Assembly (NCBI GenBank): GCA_020073445.1 | Contig: JAIQFE010000044.1 | Location: forward strand, 1-58,945 | Length of the DNA stretch: 58,945 bases | Source: Terriglobia bacterium | GTDB lineage: Bacteria > Acidobacteriota > Terriglobia > Bryobacterales > Bryobacteraceae | Reading direction: 5' to 3' | Part shown: positions 42,763-51,569 of the stretch, in pieces | How the letters are laid out: each line of letters starts with the position of its first letter | Numbering within the stretch: position 1 is the first letter of the stretch | Program-made: the position numbers and the translations under genes | The notes under the pieces: generated by a model | Seen by the model: the letters and a program-made list of their open reading frames with translations, nothing else | Database searches by the model: none | Told to the model about the DNA's origin: nothing

Positions 42763-44004
42763 TTACTTCCGGTTCAGCTGGACCACCCGCCAGGCCGGCT
42801 GATCCTTTTCCGCCGGATCCTGGAGGAACTCCTGCGATGTCTTCGCCGGATCGTAATCGCGCCACAGCCACGTAAGCGCCTCGGGAAGTTCCGTGGCGCC
42901 GTGCGCGTTGTTGTGCTCGCCTACGCCGAACGAGAAGTGATAGTCGTAACCCTTGAACTTCAGGGCGTTCGCCATGCCGATGTTCGCCGCCGGCCAATTG
43001 CCGGCCGCATTGTCCAGATCCGCGGATCCATCCTGGAGCCAAACGCGAATGTTTCGTTTCGTTTCGCGGCGAACCATGGTCGGGTACTCACCGCCGCCTT
43101 CGGGGTGTGCAGCCGATCTTTGGAGAGCCGTGTAGCTGCCGATCCAACTCAGGACCCGCGAAAACTCGTTTGGCTTATCGAATGCCGCGTTAAACGCCAT
43201 GATTCCGCCCGAACTGAGGCCCTGAATGGCCCGGCTATATCCGTCGGTGCGCATTCTTACGGTCTTGGCCACTACTGGAAGAATCTCATCGAGCAGCCGG
43301 TGCGCGTAAGCGTCGCTGACGACGTCGTATTCGATGGATCGCTGGTTGCGCTCGGGGCCGGTGCCGGGTTGGACGAATATGTTGACCATCAGCGGGATCC
43401 TTTTCTGAGCGGTCAGATTATCGAGCGTTTCCAGCACCCTCCATTGGGCTGGCCTCGGGCCGGTGAAGTTCTGGCCGTCGCCCCATATCTGCACAGCCAG
43501 CGGGGTCACGCTATCCCACTGTGCGGGTACATAGAACCATACGTTGGCCTTCACATCGGGATAGATTTTGCTGGGAACCTCGATGGGTCCCGTAAGCTTG
43601 CCCTGCGGCACGCCCGGCTTAGCATAGCTGTCCGGACCGAACGCAGGGAGATTGTTAGCACCCCCGATCGGCTTCCCATCGGCGATCCATGTGTACTTAT
43701 ACGCAGCGCCCGTCCTTAAACGGCTTTGGACGACCCAGATGGATCCGGACTTGAAGGCCGGGATCGGGGCCTCGTCGTTAATCTGCAACGAAGGACCTTT
43801 CTCTGAAGCCACCGCCCACACGAACTCGCCCATTTCACCCGCCGCGGCGGTGCCTTTTTGAATATTGTCGGAACCCAATGTATCGCGCAGAGCCTGTTCT
43901 AACCCGGCCGTTCTGGAGCGCGCCATCTGTATCAGTTCCTGAGTGGGAACCTTCTGGGCCGAACAAACTCCGGCCAGCATTACCAGAATCGGAAGAGTTC
44001 TCAT
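42763..44004 (-). CDS. Secreted esterase, enterochelin-esterase-like alpha/beta hydrolase
   Basis: 413 residues with a short signal ([14 protein letters not shown]). An N-terminal beta domain (about 60-130, [20 protein letters not shown]) precedes the hydrolase, as in Fes/IroE-type esterases. The nucleophile motif is [16 protein letters not shown], and the C-terminal histidine lies in [21 protein letters not shown]. It may act on carbohydrate esters or siderophores; such genes in acidobacteria are often linked to polysaccharide use. It has its own promoter region (TAGAAT on the minus strand at 44045-44040) with direct repeats at 44047-44071, divergent from a PQQ dehydrogenase. Confidence 0.83.
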   Translation of the reverse strand: MRTLPILVMLAGVCSAQKVPTQELIQMARSRTAGLEQALRDTLGSDNIQKGTAAAGEMGEFVWAVASEKGPSLQINDEAPIPAFKSGSIWVVQSRLRTGAAYKYTWIADGKPIGGANNLPAFGPDSYAKPGVPQGKLTGPIEVPSKIYPDVKANVWFYVPAQWDSVTPLAVQIWGDGQNFTGPRPAQWRVLETLDNLTAQKRIPLMVNIFVQPGTGPERNQRSIEYDVVSDAYAHRLLDEILPVVAKTVRMRTDGYSRAIQGLSSGGIMAFNAAFDKPNEFSRVLSWIGSYTALQRSAAHPEGGGEYPTMVRRETKRNIRVWLQDGSADLDNAAGNWPAANIGMANALKFKGYDYHFSFGVGEHNNAHGATELPEALTWLWRDYDPAKTSQEFLQDPAEKDQPAWRVVQLNRK

Positions 44005-44133
44005 ATCGGATTTACCCCGGGGTGCGTTGGCACCGAATCATTCTATCGGAGTGTGATGGGCGGAGTATGATCGGCGATGAATAGCCGCCGCCTCCCTGGC
44101 GCGCTTGTGCGGGTTGGTGATATTCTTTCGACC
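44005..44133. promoter_or_regulatory. Divergent intergenic region with 11-base direct repeats
   Basis: CGGAGTGTGAT (44047-44057) and CGGAGTATGAT (44061-44071) differ by one base and are 14 apart; a weaker third version follows at 44072. They sit upstream of the esterase -10. Toward the plus-strand gene, TATTCT (44121-44126) lies seven bases before ATG 44134. Confidence 0.35.
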
Positions 44134-45975
44134 ATGCCGAGACGAGTGTCGAGTGGCGCGTTGCTTTGCTCCCTGGTACTTCTAATTCAGTCCGCATGGG
44201 GCCAAACCGATTGGCCGATGTACGCGCACGATGCCGGAGCAACGCGGTATTCGCCGCTTACGCAAATCAACACAGGCAATGTTTCCAAGCTGACTCAGAT
44301 CTGGACCTACAACACCAAGCCCACGCCCGACGCGATGCCTCGGGATGCCCGAACCACGCCCCTGGTGATCAACGGCGTTATGTACTTTGTGACTGGATTC
44401 CAGAGTCTGGTGGCCGTCGAGCCTGAAACCGGCAAGAAGCTGTGGAGTTTCGAGCATCAGCGCAACGCACGGCCGGCTAAGGGAATCGCCTATTGGCCTG
44501 GCAACAAGAACGGTCCTCCGACTCTGTTCTTCGGCACCGATGACGGATTCCTGATCGCCCTGAATGCGAAAACCGGGAAGCCGGTTCCGGGCTTCGCCAA
44601 CGAAGGCGAACTTGAACTGAGAAAGGGAATGAAAGACAACCACCCGAACGCGACGTACGGACTAAACGGTACAGCGATAGTCTACAAAAACCTGGTCATC
44701 ACGGGTTCCCACGTTCAGGACAATGGCACCTTGGGCGGCAAGGGTGACGTGCGCGCCTGGGACGCATCCACCGGAAAGCTAGTATGGACGTTCCACACAG
44801 TCCCTCAGCCGGGCGAACTCGGCCACGAAACCTGGCTCGATGAAGGCTGGAAAGACCGCTCGGGAGTAAACGTGTGGAGCACCTTCACCCTCGACATGCA
44901 AACGGGAACTCTGCTGATGACGCTGGGCTCGCCTAGCGACGATCGCTACGGGGGCGATCGTCCAGGTGCGAATCTGTTCGGGAATTCGCTAGTAGCGTTG
45001 GACGCCGCGACCGGCAAACTGAAATGGTATTTCCAGACCGTGCATCACGACCTCTGGGATACCGATCTGCCTCCGCAGCCCACGCTCGTTGATGTGGTTC
45101 ACGACGGCAAGAAGATCCCCGCGCTGGTCCAGGCGGGCAAGACCGGGCTCATCTTTATCCTTGACCGCCGCGACGGGAAACCGATCTACGGCAAGGAAGA
45201 GCGTCCGGTTCCCAAAGGCGACGTTCCGGGCGAATGGTATTCACCCACGCAGCCATTTCCGCTGAAGCCTCCTCCGCTTGCGCGGATGACCTGGAAGCCA
45301 GATGAAATTGCCGGGTTCACGCCGGAGCATCGCAAATACTGCGAGGAACTCTTTAAGGACGCGCACAATGACGGTCCGTTCGCTCCCGTACGCATGACCA
45401 ATACGGTAGTGTTTCCGGGACCCGACGGCGGGTTCAATTGGGGCGGCGGCAGCTTCGATCCGAAGCTCGGCTACTTCTTTATCAATTCGCACGACCGTGG
45501 CGAAGTCACGCGGATGATCGCTCAGACTCCGGGAACATCCAAGCAGAAAGGCGCCGATCCGGCCACACAGCCGCCCTACGTTCGCAGGAATGCGGGAAAC
45601 ATCACGAATCCAGCCACTGGCTGGCCTTGCCAATCGCCGCCGTGGGGCGAACTTTTCGCGGTCAATGTGAACACCGGAGACGTTGCCTGGAGAATTCCGT
45701 TTGGCCGTGTCGAATCGCTGGAAGCCCTCGGATTCAAGGATACCGGCGCCTATAACATCGGTGGTTCTGTAACTACCGCGGGCGGATTGCTGTTCATCGG
45801 CGCCACCAGCGATCAGTACTTCCATGCGTATGAATCGAAATCCGGCACGCTCTTATGGGAAACCAAGCTGCCGGCCAATGGGTACGCGAATCCCATTACT
45901 TACCTTGGTAAGGACGGGAAGCAATACGTGGCGATTGTCGCTAACGAAACGCTGCTGGCGTTCCGCCTGCCCTAA
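44134..45975 (+). CDS. Exported PQQ-dependent dehydrogenase (quinoprotein beta-propeller)
   Basis: 613 residues from ATG 44134, where the signal (SSGALLCSLVLLIQSAWGQ) begins; the in-frame ATG 44077 adds 19 implausible residues. Closest by eye to the 3136-5085 protein: DWPMYAHDAGATRYSPLTQI, NTGNVSKLTQIW, SLVAVEPETGKKLW, ELGHETWLDEGWKDRSGVNVW, HHDLWDTDLPPQPTLVDVV with the candidate catalytic Asp, GLIFILDRRDGKP, GGFNWGGGSFDPKLGYFF and WETKLPANGYANPITY. No fused cytochrome. The start lacks a ribosome site and may be leaderless. The substrate is not evident. Confidence 0.85.
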   Translation: MPRRVSSGALLCSLVLLIQSAWGQTDWPMYAHDAGATRYSPLTQINTGNVSKLTQIWTYNTKPTPDAMPRDARTTPLVINGVMYFVTGFQSLVAVEPETGKKLWSFEHQRNARPAKGIAYWPGNKNGPPTLFFGTDDGFLIALNAKTGKPVPGFANEGELELRKGMKDNHPNATYGLNGTAIVYKNLVITGSHVQDNGTLGGKGDVRAWDASTGKLVWTFHTVPQPGELGHETWLDEGWKDRSGVNVWSTFTLDMQTGTLLMTLGSPSDDRYGGDRPGANLFGNSLVALDAATGKLKWYFQTVHHDLWDTDLPPQPTLVDVVHDGKKIPALVQAGKTGLIFILDRRDGKPIYGKEERPVPKGDVPGEWYSPTQPFPLKPPPLARMTWKPDEIAGFTPEHRKYCEELFKDAHNDGPFAPVRMTNTVVFPGPDGGFNWGGGSFDPKLGYFFINSHDRGEVTRMIAQTPGTSKQKGADPATQPPYVRRNAGNITNPATGWPCQSPPWGELFAVNVNTGDVAWRIPFGRVESLEALGFKDTGAYNIGGSVTTAGGLLFIGATSDQYFHAYESKSGTLLWETKLPANGYANPITYLGKDGKQYVAIVANETLLAFRLP

Positions 45976-46001
45976 CCGGCGCAGGCTGCGCAACCAGAAC
46001 G

Positions 46002-47222
46002 CTATTTATCGGCCGGCTCGATCTTCAGCACAGTGCCGTCAGCGGTGTTGCCTCCCGAGGCGCGTTCCGTCGCGACAAAAATATAGCCGTCCGGGCTCTG
46101 CTGGACGTCGCGAATACGCTGACGCAATGGCATCAGCAGTCCTTCGCGGGGCTCCGCCTGGGAGGGCTGATTGAATGCGATACGGACCAGCTGCTGTTGC
46201 GTGAGCGAGCCCACGAAAAGGTTGTTCTTCCAGCGCGGGAATTTGTCGCCGGTGTAGAACATGAGGCTGGACGGGCTGATCGACGGTACCCAGAAGATAC
46301 GCGGATTATCCATGCCGGGCCGGGCCCAGGGCTGATCGGATACCAGTGAACCGGTGTAATTCCGGCCCATCGAAACCAGTGGCCAGCCATAGTTGTGGCC
46401 CGCTTCGAGGATATTCACTTCGTCGCCCCCCATCGGACCGATCTCGGCCTGCCAGAGTGACCCCGTCTCGGGATGGAACGCCAGTCCATAGCCATTCCGA
46501 TGACCATATGTGAAGATCTCAGGCTTCGCTCCGGCGCGGGCGACGAACGGATTGTCGCCGGGCACTGTGCCGTCGTCGCGAATCCGCAGCGTTTTGCCGA
46601 CATGGTTGTCCAGACTCTGCGCCTTCATGCGGAGGCTGGTATCTTCGCTGCCGTTGCAGCAGATCCTGTCGCGGTCGCCGATGGTGACGTAGAGCATCGC
46701 GTCGGGACCGAAATAGATCCGGCCCGCGAGGTTGCCTCCGGTCTCCCATGCGTCGGCAACGAAAATTTCCTTTACGTCTTCCAGTGCGTTCCCGTTTAGA
46801 CGGCCTCGCGCGATGGCAAGGGTGAATCCGCGGTCGCCGCGCTTGGGATAGGAGACATACACGAGCCCGTTCTGCGCAAACCGCGGGTGGATGGCAACGA
46901 AATGGAGCGCATCGTTACCTTGGCCAGGATCCGTGGGCGAGACCCATACCGGATCGGGCAAGAGCGCACCGTCGCGGATCATCCGCAGCTTGCCGTTCCG
47001 CTCGGTGACGAGAATCGTATGCCCGTCCGGCGAGAACGCTAGGCTCCAGGGGTGGAAAAGGCCGGTCGCGATGGTGACTACGCGAATCTTCCCGCCCTGG
47101 ACATCGAGAATTTGAGGACTCGTGGTAGCCGGCAGCGGCTGCTGAGCGTGGCTTGGGGCGATCGACAGCGGGATCAGGACAGAGAGAAGCGCAAGCATCA
47201 AACGAGAGCGGCGGTTAGTCAT
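46002..47222 (-). CDS. Exported PQQ-dependent aldose dehydrogenase (YliI/GSDH type)
   Basis: 406 residues; GAGGAG precedes ATG 47222. Signal LMLALLSVLIPLSIAPSHA. Landmarks: LFHPWSLAFSPDGHTILVTERNGKL, ALHFVAIHPRFAQNGLVYVSYPK, GRIYFGPDAMLYVTIGD, EIFTYGHRNGYGLAFHPETGSLWQAE (candidate base His), MGGDEVNILEAGHNYGWPL, PSISPSSLMFYTGDKFPRWKNNLFVG and VQQSPDGYIFVATE. It is the same family as 36602-37780, though clearly divergent. The cysteines in RDRICCNGSED are adjacent and may form a disulphide. The PDxSGxW gene at 48165 precedes it by 40 bases on the same strand, so the two are probably cotranscribed. Confidence 0.86.
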   Translation of the reverse strand: MTNRRSRLMLALLSVLIPLSIAPSHAQQPLPATTSPQILDVQGGKIRVVTIATGLFHPWSLAFSPDGHTILVTERNGKLRMIRDGALLPDPVWVSPTDPGQGNDALHFVAIHPRFAQNGLVYVSYPKRGDRGFTLAIARGRLNGNALEDVKEIFVADAWETGGNLAGRIYFGPDAMLYVTIGDRDRICCNGSEDTSLRMKAQSLDNHVGKTLRIRDDGTVPGDNPFVARAGAKPEIFTYGHRNGYGLAFHPETGSLWQAEIGPMGGDEVNILEAGHNYGWPLVSMGRNYTGSLVSDQPWARPGMDNPRIFWVPSISPSSLMFYTGDKFPRWKNNLFVGSLTQQQLVRIAFNQPSQAEPREGLLMPLRQRIRDVQQSPDGYIFVATERASGGNTADGTVLKIEPADK

Positions 47223-47262
47223 CGGTCTCCTCGATCGTGGGCGACTCTGCTGAGAGTCTAGT

Positions 47263-48165
47263 TCACTTTTTTCCGGCGTAGTGTATGGCGTCCCGTTCCT
47301 CGCACACGAACTCCATCAGTTCGGTGTCTGGCATGAGGCGGTGATTGACGCGAATCGTGAAAGGCTTGGTGTAGGCCTTCGGGTCCTCAATGGTGACGTC
47401 GATCTGCATCGACCCGAAAGTCGGCCGGCGCCAGCGTTCCGTCATCTTTCCGGTGTTGGTCAGCGGACTGCCCTCGACATCCAGCCAGACGTCGTCACGG
47501 AAGCCAGTGGTTTCCACTACCAGTGTGTCGCCGTCCCAGTGACCGACCGAATAGCCATACCACCATGGGGATGGATCGTTCTTCGGCAGGGATCGCCCGT
47601 CCACGAGGATCTGCCGGGTGTTTCCGTTGGCCTCGTAGAGAACCACAATAGCCTGATTCGTCTGGAGGATTTTCCTCGGCTGGGGGTGCATGTGCAACTG
47701 GGTCAGACCGAGCGGCAGGCAGTGCGCGTCGGGATTGTCCTTATTGTCGTTACCTTTGCGCTCGGCTCGTACTTGTGCGGCCCACGGGGTCATGGGCGGG
47801 AGGCCTTCCTTGAAGCCGGCCCCGATGTTGAAGAATTGCCCCACCGGGGGCTCGTTGCCGTTAGTGGGAGGAGCAGGAGACACCGGCGGAGGAGGAGCAG
47901 GAGATGGAGAAACCGCAGGAGCTCCCTTGGCTTGCCCCTTGCCTTGTCCGGGACCACCACCACGAGCCGGTTCCCATAGACCGGTGAAATCGATCTTCCC
48001 ATCAGCGGTTCGCGGCGGCGGTGCCGCGACATCGATCTTGCCCTCTTTGGTGCGCGGGCCCGCCGTGGGATAGTCAGCCCATTGGCCAAACAGCCCGGCC
48101 GCGCAGGAAGCCAAAGCCGCCGCAATAACTGCTGAACTCATCAGAAAACTTGTTCGCTGTCTCAT
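47263..48165 (-). CDS. Secreted PDxSGxW-family protein
   Basis: 300 residues. Signal LMSSAVIAAALASCAAGLFGQ, then RTKEGKIDVAAPPP and RTADGKIDFTGLW, and a Pro/Gly/Lys-rich linker at about 70-110. Core: HCLPLGLTQLHMHPQPRKIL, QTNQAIVVLYEANGNTRQILVDGRSLP, SVGHWDGDTLVVETTGFRDDVWLD, TERWRRPTFGSMQIDVTI, EDPKAYTKPF and MEFVCEERDAIHY. It lies directly upstream of an aldose dehydrogenase and directly downstream of a 24-codon remnant that looks like the end of a DUF6152 gene. Function unknown. Confidence 0.8.
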   Translation of the reverse strand: MRQRTSFLMSSAVIAAALASCAAGLFGQWADYPTAGPRTKEGKIDVAAPPPRTADGKIDFTGLWEPARGGGPGQGKGQAKGAPAVSPSPAPPPPVSPAPPTNGNEPPVGQFFNIGAGFKEGLPPMTPWAAQVRAERKGNDNKDNPDAHCLPLGLTQLHMHPQPRKILQTNQAIVVLYEANGNTRQILVDGRSLPKNDPSPWWYGYSVGHWDGDTLVVETTGFRDDVWLDVEGSPLTNTGKMTERWRRPTFGSMQIDVTIEDPKAYTKPFTIRVNHRLMPDTELMEFVCEERDAIHYAGKK

Positions 48166-48176
48166 ATCGAATCCGA

Positions 48177-48251
48177 TTACTTTTCTCCGGCGGAATCCTT
48201 CGGCGATCCGAGAAACAGTTTACTTCCATCCGGGAGCGTGATGCTACTGCC
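48177..48251 (-). pseudogene. Possible 3' remnant of a DUF6152-like gene
   Basis: The minus strand encodes 24 residues containing SITLPDGSKLFLGSP and then TAA, 11 bases before the PDxSGxW start at 48165. This resembles the C-terminal ending of DUF6152 proteins (compare SVTYADGHTVVVSG at 42.2 kb). No start or upstream body remains; the VOC gene ends at 48265. It could also be chance coding. Confidence 0.35.
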
Positions 48252-48264
48252 GGATCCTCCTGCT

Positions 48265-49266
48265 TTACTTCGCCTGCTTATTTTTGCCCGCCCCACCCTG
48301 GGGCGCAGGACGCTCGAAAATTTCCAGATTCATGCCGTTGGGATCTTCGACGAAGATGGTGTGCGTGCCGCCGCCGAAATCCACGATCTCACCATCTTTA
48401 GAGATGATATTCACTCCTGCGGCCTTCATCTGGCCGATGGTGGCGGTCTCGTCGTTGACCTGGATGCACAGCGCGGGCGCGCCAGGATCGCGAACACGCA
48501 GGTGAAACTTGGTGCGCGGAACGCCGCGGAACTCGGTGAACTCTACCGAAGCCGGCGGGCCGGGAATCACGCCGGACAACTTGCGAAATTCGGTCCCCGC
48601 GGGCGCGCCGACCAATTGCAGCATCGCCGGGTCCTTGGAGTACGCGGCCGATCCCGTCAGCTCAATGCCCAGCTTTCCGGTGTAAAACGCGCGCGTCGCA
48701 TCGGCATTTTCCATGGTGTAGGCGAGCGAAACGCGATGAACGTTTCCCTCAGGCGCACCCGCCCCCGGCGTTTCCTGGATCAGTTGCAGGAAGAAGCCGT
48801 CGGGATCGCGCAGGATGATGGAGCGCGCCTTGCCCTTGGCGGTGGTGATCTCCACCGGCCCGCCGCCCGTAGTCACGATCGGTGCATTGGCTTTCTTGGC
48901 GTTGGCGACGGCTGTGTCAATATCGCGGACGTAGAACACCGCGCTAGCGGCGCCAGGATCGGTGTACTTCGCCTGGCCGGCTTTGCGTTCCAGCCCCTTG
49001 AAATGGGTCAGCTCCAGCCGCATCCCGCCGGGCAGCGCGAGCATGGAAAGTCGCAGCGTGACTCCCGGGGCATTCGTCAGCAGGGGCACGGCCGGGTTGG
49101 TGAAATCGGAGGGATTTCCTTTCAGTCCGAACACGTTGTTATAGAACGCGAGCGTGGTGTCGAGATCGTCCACTGCATGGATGAAATGCGAGAGAGCCTT
49201 GGTCGGAGACGCAGGCTGGGCAGTCGCGATCGCGGCTAGAAAAAGACCAATTGAGATTTTCTTCAT
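48265..49266 (-). CDS. Exported tandem VOC (glyoxalase/dioxygenase-fold) protein
   Basis: 333 residues from ATG 49266, where the signal (KKISIGLFLAAIATAQPA) begins. Two or more VOC units: ALSHFIHAVDDLDTTLAFYNNVFGL (about 22-130), VFYVRDIDTAVANAKKANAPI...SIILRDPDGFFLQLIQ, and VHRVSLAYTMENADATRAFYTGKLGIEL...HTIFVEDPNGMNLEIFE at the C-terminus. Metal-ligand positions (H at strand 1, E in LQLIQ or LEIFE) are partly kept. VOC enzymes are normally cytoplasmic; an exported one is less common. The substrate is unknown. It ends in a basic tail (GAGKNKQAK). Confidence 0.8.
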   Translation of the reverse strand: MKKISIGLFLAAIATAQPASPTKALSHFIHAVDDLDTTLAFYNNVFGLKGNPSDFTNPAVPLLTNAPGVTLRLSMLALPGGMRLELTHFKGLERKAGQAKYTDPGAASAVFYVRDIDTAVANAKKANAPIVTTGGGPVEITTAKGKARSIILRDPDGFFLQLIQETPGAGAPEGNVHRVSLAYTMENADATRAFYTGKLGIELTGSAAYSKDPAMLQLVGAPAGTEFRKLSGVIPGPPASVEFTEFRGVPRTKFHLRVRDPGAPALCIQVNDETATIGQMKAAGVNIISKDGEIVDFGGGTHTIFVEDPNGMNLEIFERPAPQGGAGKNKQAK

Positions 49267-49458
49267 GACGTTAATTGTTTCCCGAGGCGTTTTGCGTTTT
49301 TTTGCGCCCGACCCCATGATCAGGGCGCGAAACCAGTGCATTCAATTGGTTGGATCGTAACGAATCAGGTTATGGGAGTCAAGTTCGCACCGGGTTTTCG
49401 GGGAGAGCCGCGAGCACATTGGCTTGACATGGGTGCGGTTACTTGGCACGATCACGGA

Positions 49459-50202
49459 ATGCGGAATACGCCCCCGGTGCCGGTCTTGCCCCTGGTAGGC
49501 CTCTTGTTCCTCGCATTGGCGGCGGGTCTGGCGGTCGCTCAGACCGGCGGTTCTCAGACAAGCACCTCGCGCCGGACAGTTTGGGACGGCGTGTATACAG
49601 AGGCTCAAGCCGCTCGGGGCACAATGGCCTTCGGCCAGAGCTGCGCGGGTTGTCACGCGCTGGCCGCACAAGGCAAGGCACCGCTGGTGGGCGATGCATT
49701 CTGGAAGAGTTTCGCGCAAAAAAACGTCGGAGAGCTGCTCGAGTTCGTCAGTACCTACATGCCGAACGGCAAGCCCGGTTCGCTGACCGAGGCCACCTAT
49801 CGGGATATCGTCGCGCTCATGCTGAAATCGAATGGCTTTCCCGCAGGAGCTGCCGAGCTTGGGCCGGATACCATTGTTGGCGTCCAGATTGTTCCGAAGG
49901 ACGGAAGCACGGAGCTCCCCGCCAACGCTCTTGCCCGGGTGGTTGGCTGTCTAACGAAGAACGGCGCGGACTGGGTGGTCACGAATGCCACAACCCCCGA
50001 GAGGGCCGAGCGCGCTGCTGCGGGCGGGGAAGACGCCACCAGGCCCCTCGGCAGCCGCAAGATTCTGCTCAAGTTCGTCGTGACCAAGTTGGATGGTCTG
50101 GCCGGTTCACGCGTCGTGGTGAATGGACTTCTGATCGGCGAAGGCGGCGTGGACGGCATCAACGTGACGACGGTGAATCGCGTCGCCCCAAAGTGCCCTT
50201 AA
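49459..50202 (+). CDS. Exported class-I cytochrome c with a C-terminal beta domain
   Basis: 247 residues from ATG 49459. Signal VLPLVGLLFLALAAGLAVA. Cytochrome c domain: GVYTEAQAARGTMAFGQSCAGCHAL (haem at 62-66) with STYMPNGKPGSL providing the Met ligand. The second half (VVGCLTKNGADWVVTNAT...SRKILLKFVV...HINVTTVNRVAP-like end) is a small beta domain that I do not recognise, often seen after such cytochromes in acidobacteria. A perfect TTGACA (49424-49429) and weak CACGAT 17 bases on put the start site at the ATG itself, so the mRNA may be leaderless. A plausible electron acceptor for nearby quinoproteins. Confidence 0.82.
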   Translation: MRNTPPVPVLPLVGLLFLALAAGLAVAQTGGSQTSTSRRTVWDGVYTEAQAARGTMAFGQSCAGCHALAAQGKAPLVGDAFWKSFAQKNVGELLEFVSTYMPNGKPGSLTEATYRDIVALMLKSNGFPAGAAELGPDTIVGVQIVPKDGSTELPANALARVVGCLTKNGADWVVTNATTPERAERAAAGGEDATRPLGSRKILLKFVVTKLDGLAGSRVVVNGLLIGEGGVDGINVTTVNRVAPKCP

Positions 50203-50246
50203 CAATTTGGAGACAGCGGTAACTGACACGCCCTGCTTCTTCACTG

Positions 50247-51311
50247 CTACCGAAAATAATTCGGTGGGGGGGGCGCACTGCGAGCAAAGCCGATATCAAA
50301 ACACTTTCGTCCGGCCGGATGCGCCCAGAAGAGCGCGGGAGGGCCGGAAGCCGTGGGGCTAGCTGCCTTGAACTCCGCGCACACCTGATAACGATCGCCA
50401 TCCAGCCTTCGATATTCGTAAGGCTGGCCACTGAAGGGGTCGCGTGCCGTTAAGGCGACGTCCGCCAGACTTGCCGGAGGTCCCTGCAAACCTCCGCTGT
50501 ATCTTTTGTTCTCGATTTGCACCGTCAAGTCGTAGAGATCCCGCACTCGTCGGCTATCTTCATTCAATACGCGTGCGTTAGATGGCGATCCAGTTGACCA
50601 GAATCCGAACCCAAGCGTCAGCACCATAACCAGCCCGGCGCATCCCGCAAACACACGATGCCACATGACTGGTGGAAGTGTGCGCGACTTCCCTAGCCCT
50701 CGGCTGTAGTAGAGGAATACCGCTCCGGTAAGCACCACTACAACTAGGCACTTGAACGCGAAGCGAGCCGTAAGTTCGCCCTGCAACACGGAAGTCACGA
50801 AGGCGATCAAATCACCAAGGAAGACCAACGCCGTAAGGAGCAAACTGATGTTGCTCACCCAGCGACGTACAGCGGAGTCAGCTTTGTCGGGATTCTCTAT
50901 CTGATCTCTCAAAATCGACCGGGTCGCCCAGAGAAACGCGGGAAACGCGACGATGATAGACGCCAGTTGGCGACTGATGAGTCCAATCACGAACCCGTCA
51001 AAGCGGTCGATCGTCGGGTCCGGCACCCAGCCTTCAATCAGCTCAAACCAGATTGAGCCAATGGAAAAGATCCAGGTCGCCAGTGTTACAAACGCGAGCA
51101 GGTGAAAGAATGCTTCCCGCGCTGCCTCGATCCGCCCCGGCGGAGCGGGTAGCACGATACCGGTTTGCTCGGCGTACAGTTGAGCAAATACCTCGTAAAC
51201 ATCCTTCGCTGGCCAGCCTTTGTCCCGAAGAAGAGCCAGCAGAAATTCATCCGTCGCACCCTGCGCCTTTGCCGCTTTGACAAATGCCTGTAACTCCGCG
51301 GAATTTCTCAT
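50247..51311 (-). CDS. DUF5671-type multispan membrane protein with periplasmic C-terminus
   Basis: 354 residues. An N-terminal soluble helix pair (ELQAFVKAAKAQGATDEFLLALLRDKGW) precedes five or six membrane helices, the first being AREAFFHLLAFVTLATWIFSIGSIWFELIE with the following PDP, typical of DUF5671. The C-terminal about 100 residues after SPSNARVLNED form a soluble domain (RVRDLYDLTVQIENKRYS...RDPFSGQPYEYRRLDGDRYQVC), resembling type II secretion pseudopilin-like periplasmic segments common in predicted membrane proteins. Function unknown. Convergent with the cytochrome gene. Confidence 0.75.
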   Translation of the reverse strand: MRNSAELQAFVKAAKAQGATDEFLLALLRDKGWPAKDVYEVFAQLYAEQTGIVLPAPPGRIEAAREAFFHLLAFVTLATWIFSIGSIWFELIEGWVPDPTIDRFDGFVIGLISRQLASIIVAFPAFLWATRSILRDQIENPDKADSAVRRWVSNISLLLTALVFLGDLIAFVTSVLQGELTARFAFKCLVVVVLTGAVFLYYSRGLGKSRTLPPVMWHRVFAGCAGLVMVLTLGFGFWSTGSPSNARVLNEDSRRVRDLYDLTVQIENKRYSGGLQGPPASLADVALTARDPFSGQPYEYRRLDGDRYQVCAEFKAASPTASGPPALFWAHPAGRKCFDIGFARSAPPPPNYFR

Positions 51312-51444
51312 GGCCAGCTTCCCCTTCTCCGGTTATCGTCTGGCGGAAAAGCCTGCACCGACTTGCCCGCCAGCAATCGCGCGCTAGTCCGAAGCGGAAG
51401 CGTCCCAAGCCATCGAGCCAAACCTGCCGTCATTGAGTCCCATG

Positions 51445-51476
51445 AAAAAAGGCACGCCTCCTTCGAGGCATGCCTT
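51445..51476 (-). terminator. Rho-independent terminator of the module 3 operon
   Basis: On the minus strand a 12-base stem (51476-51465 with 51460-51449, one G-U pair) closes a GAAG loop and is followed by six T (51450-51445). The stem pairs fully only as minus-strand RNA; the plus-strand RNA has a C-A mismatch. It lies 94 bases after the DUF1552 stop at 51570. Confidence 0.8.
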
Positions 51477-51569
51477 CGTATCCTACTAAGGCTTACTTAG
51501 AGGGCACAGGACCGCCGCGCTCGCAGACCAAGAAAAATCTCGCGGCGGCGTCCGTTGTGCGCGATTTAA
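51477..51569 (-). other. Structured 3' region before the terminator, possible small RNA
   Basis: Between the DUF1552 stop and the terminator, the minus strand can form CCGCCGCG/CGCGGCGG (51548-51541 with 51519-51512) and a smaller CTAAG/CTTAG hairpin (around 51500-51486). This could be a 3'-UTR-derived RNA or just a structured trailer. The remaining stretch 51312-51444 shows no gene. Confidence 0.3.
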
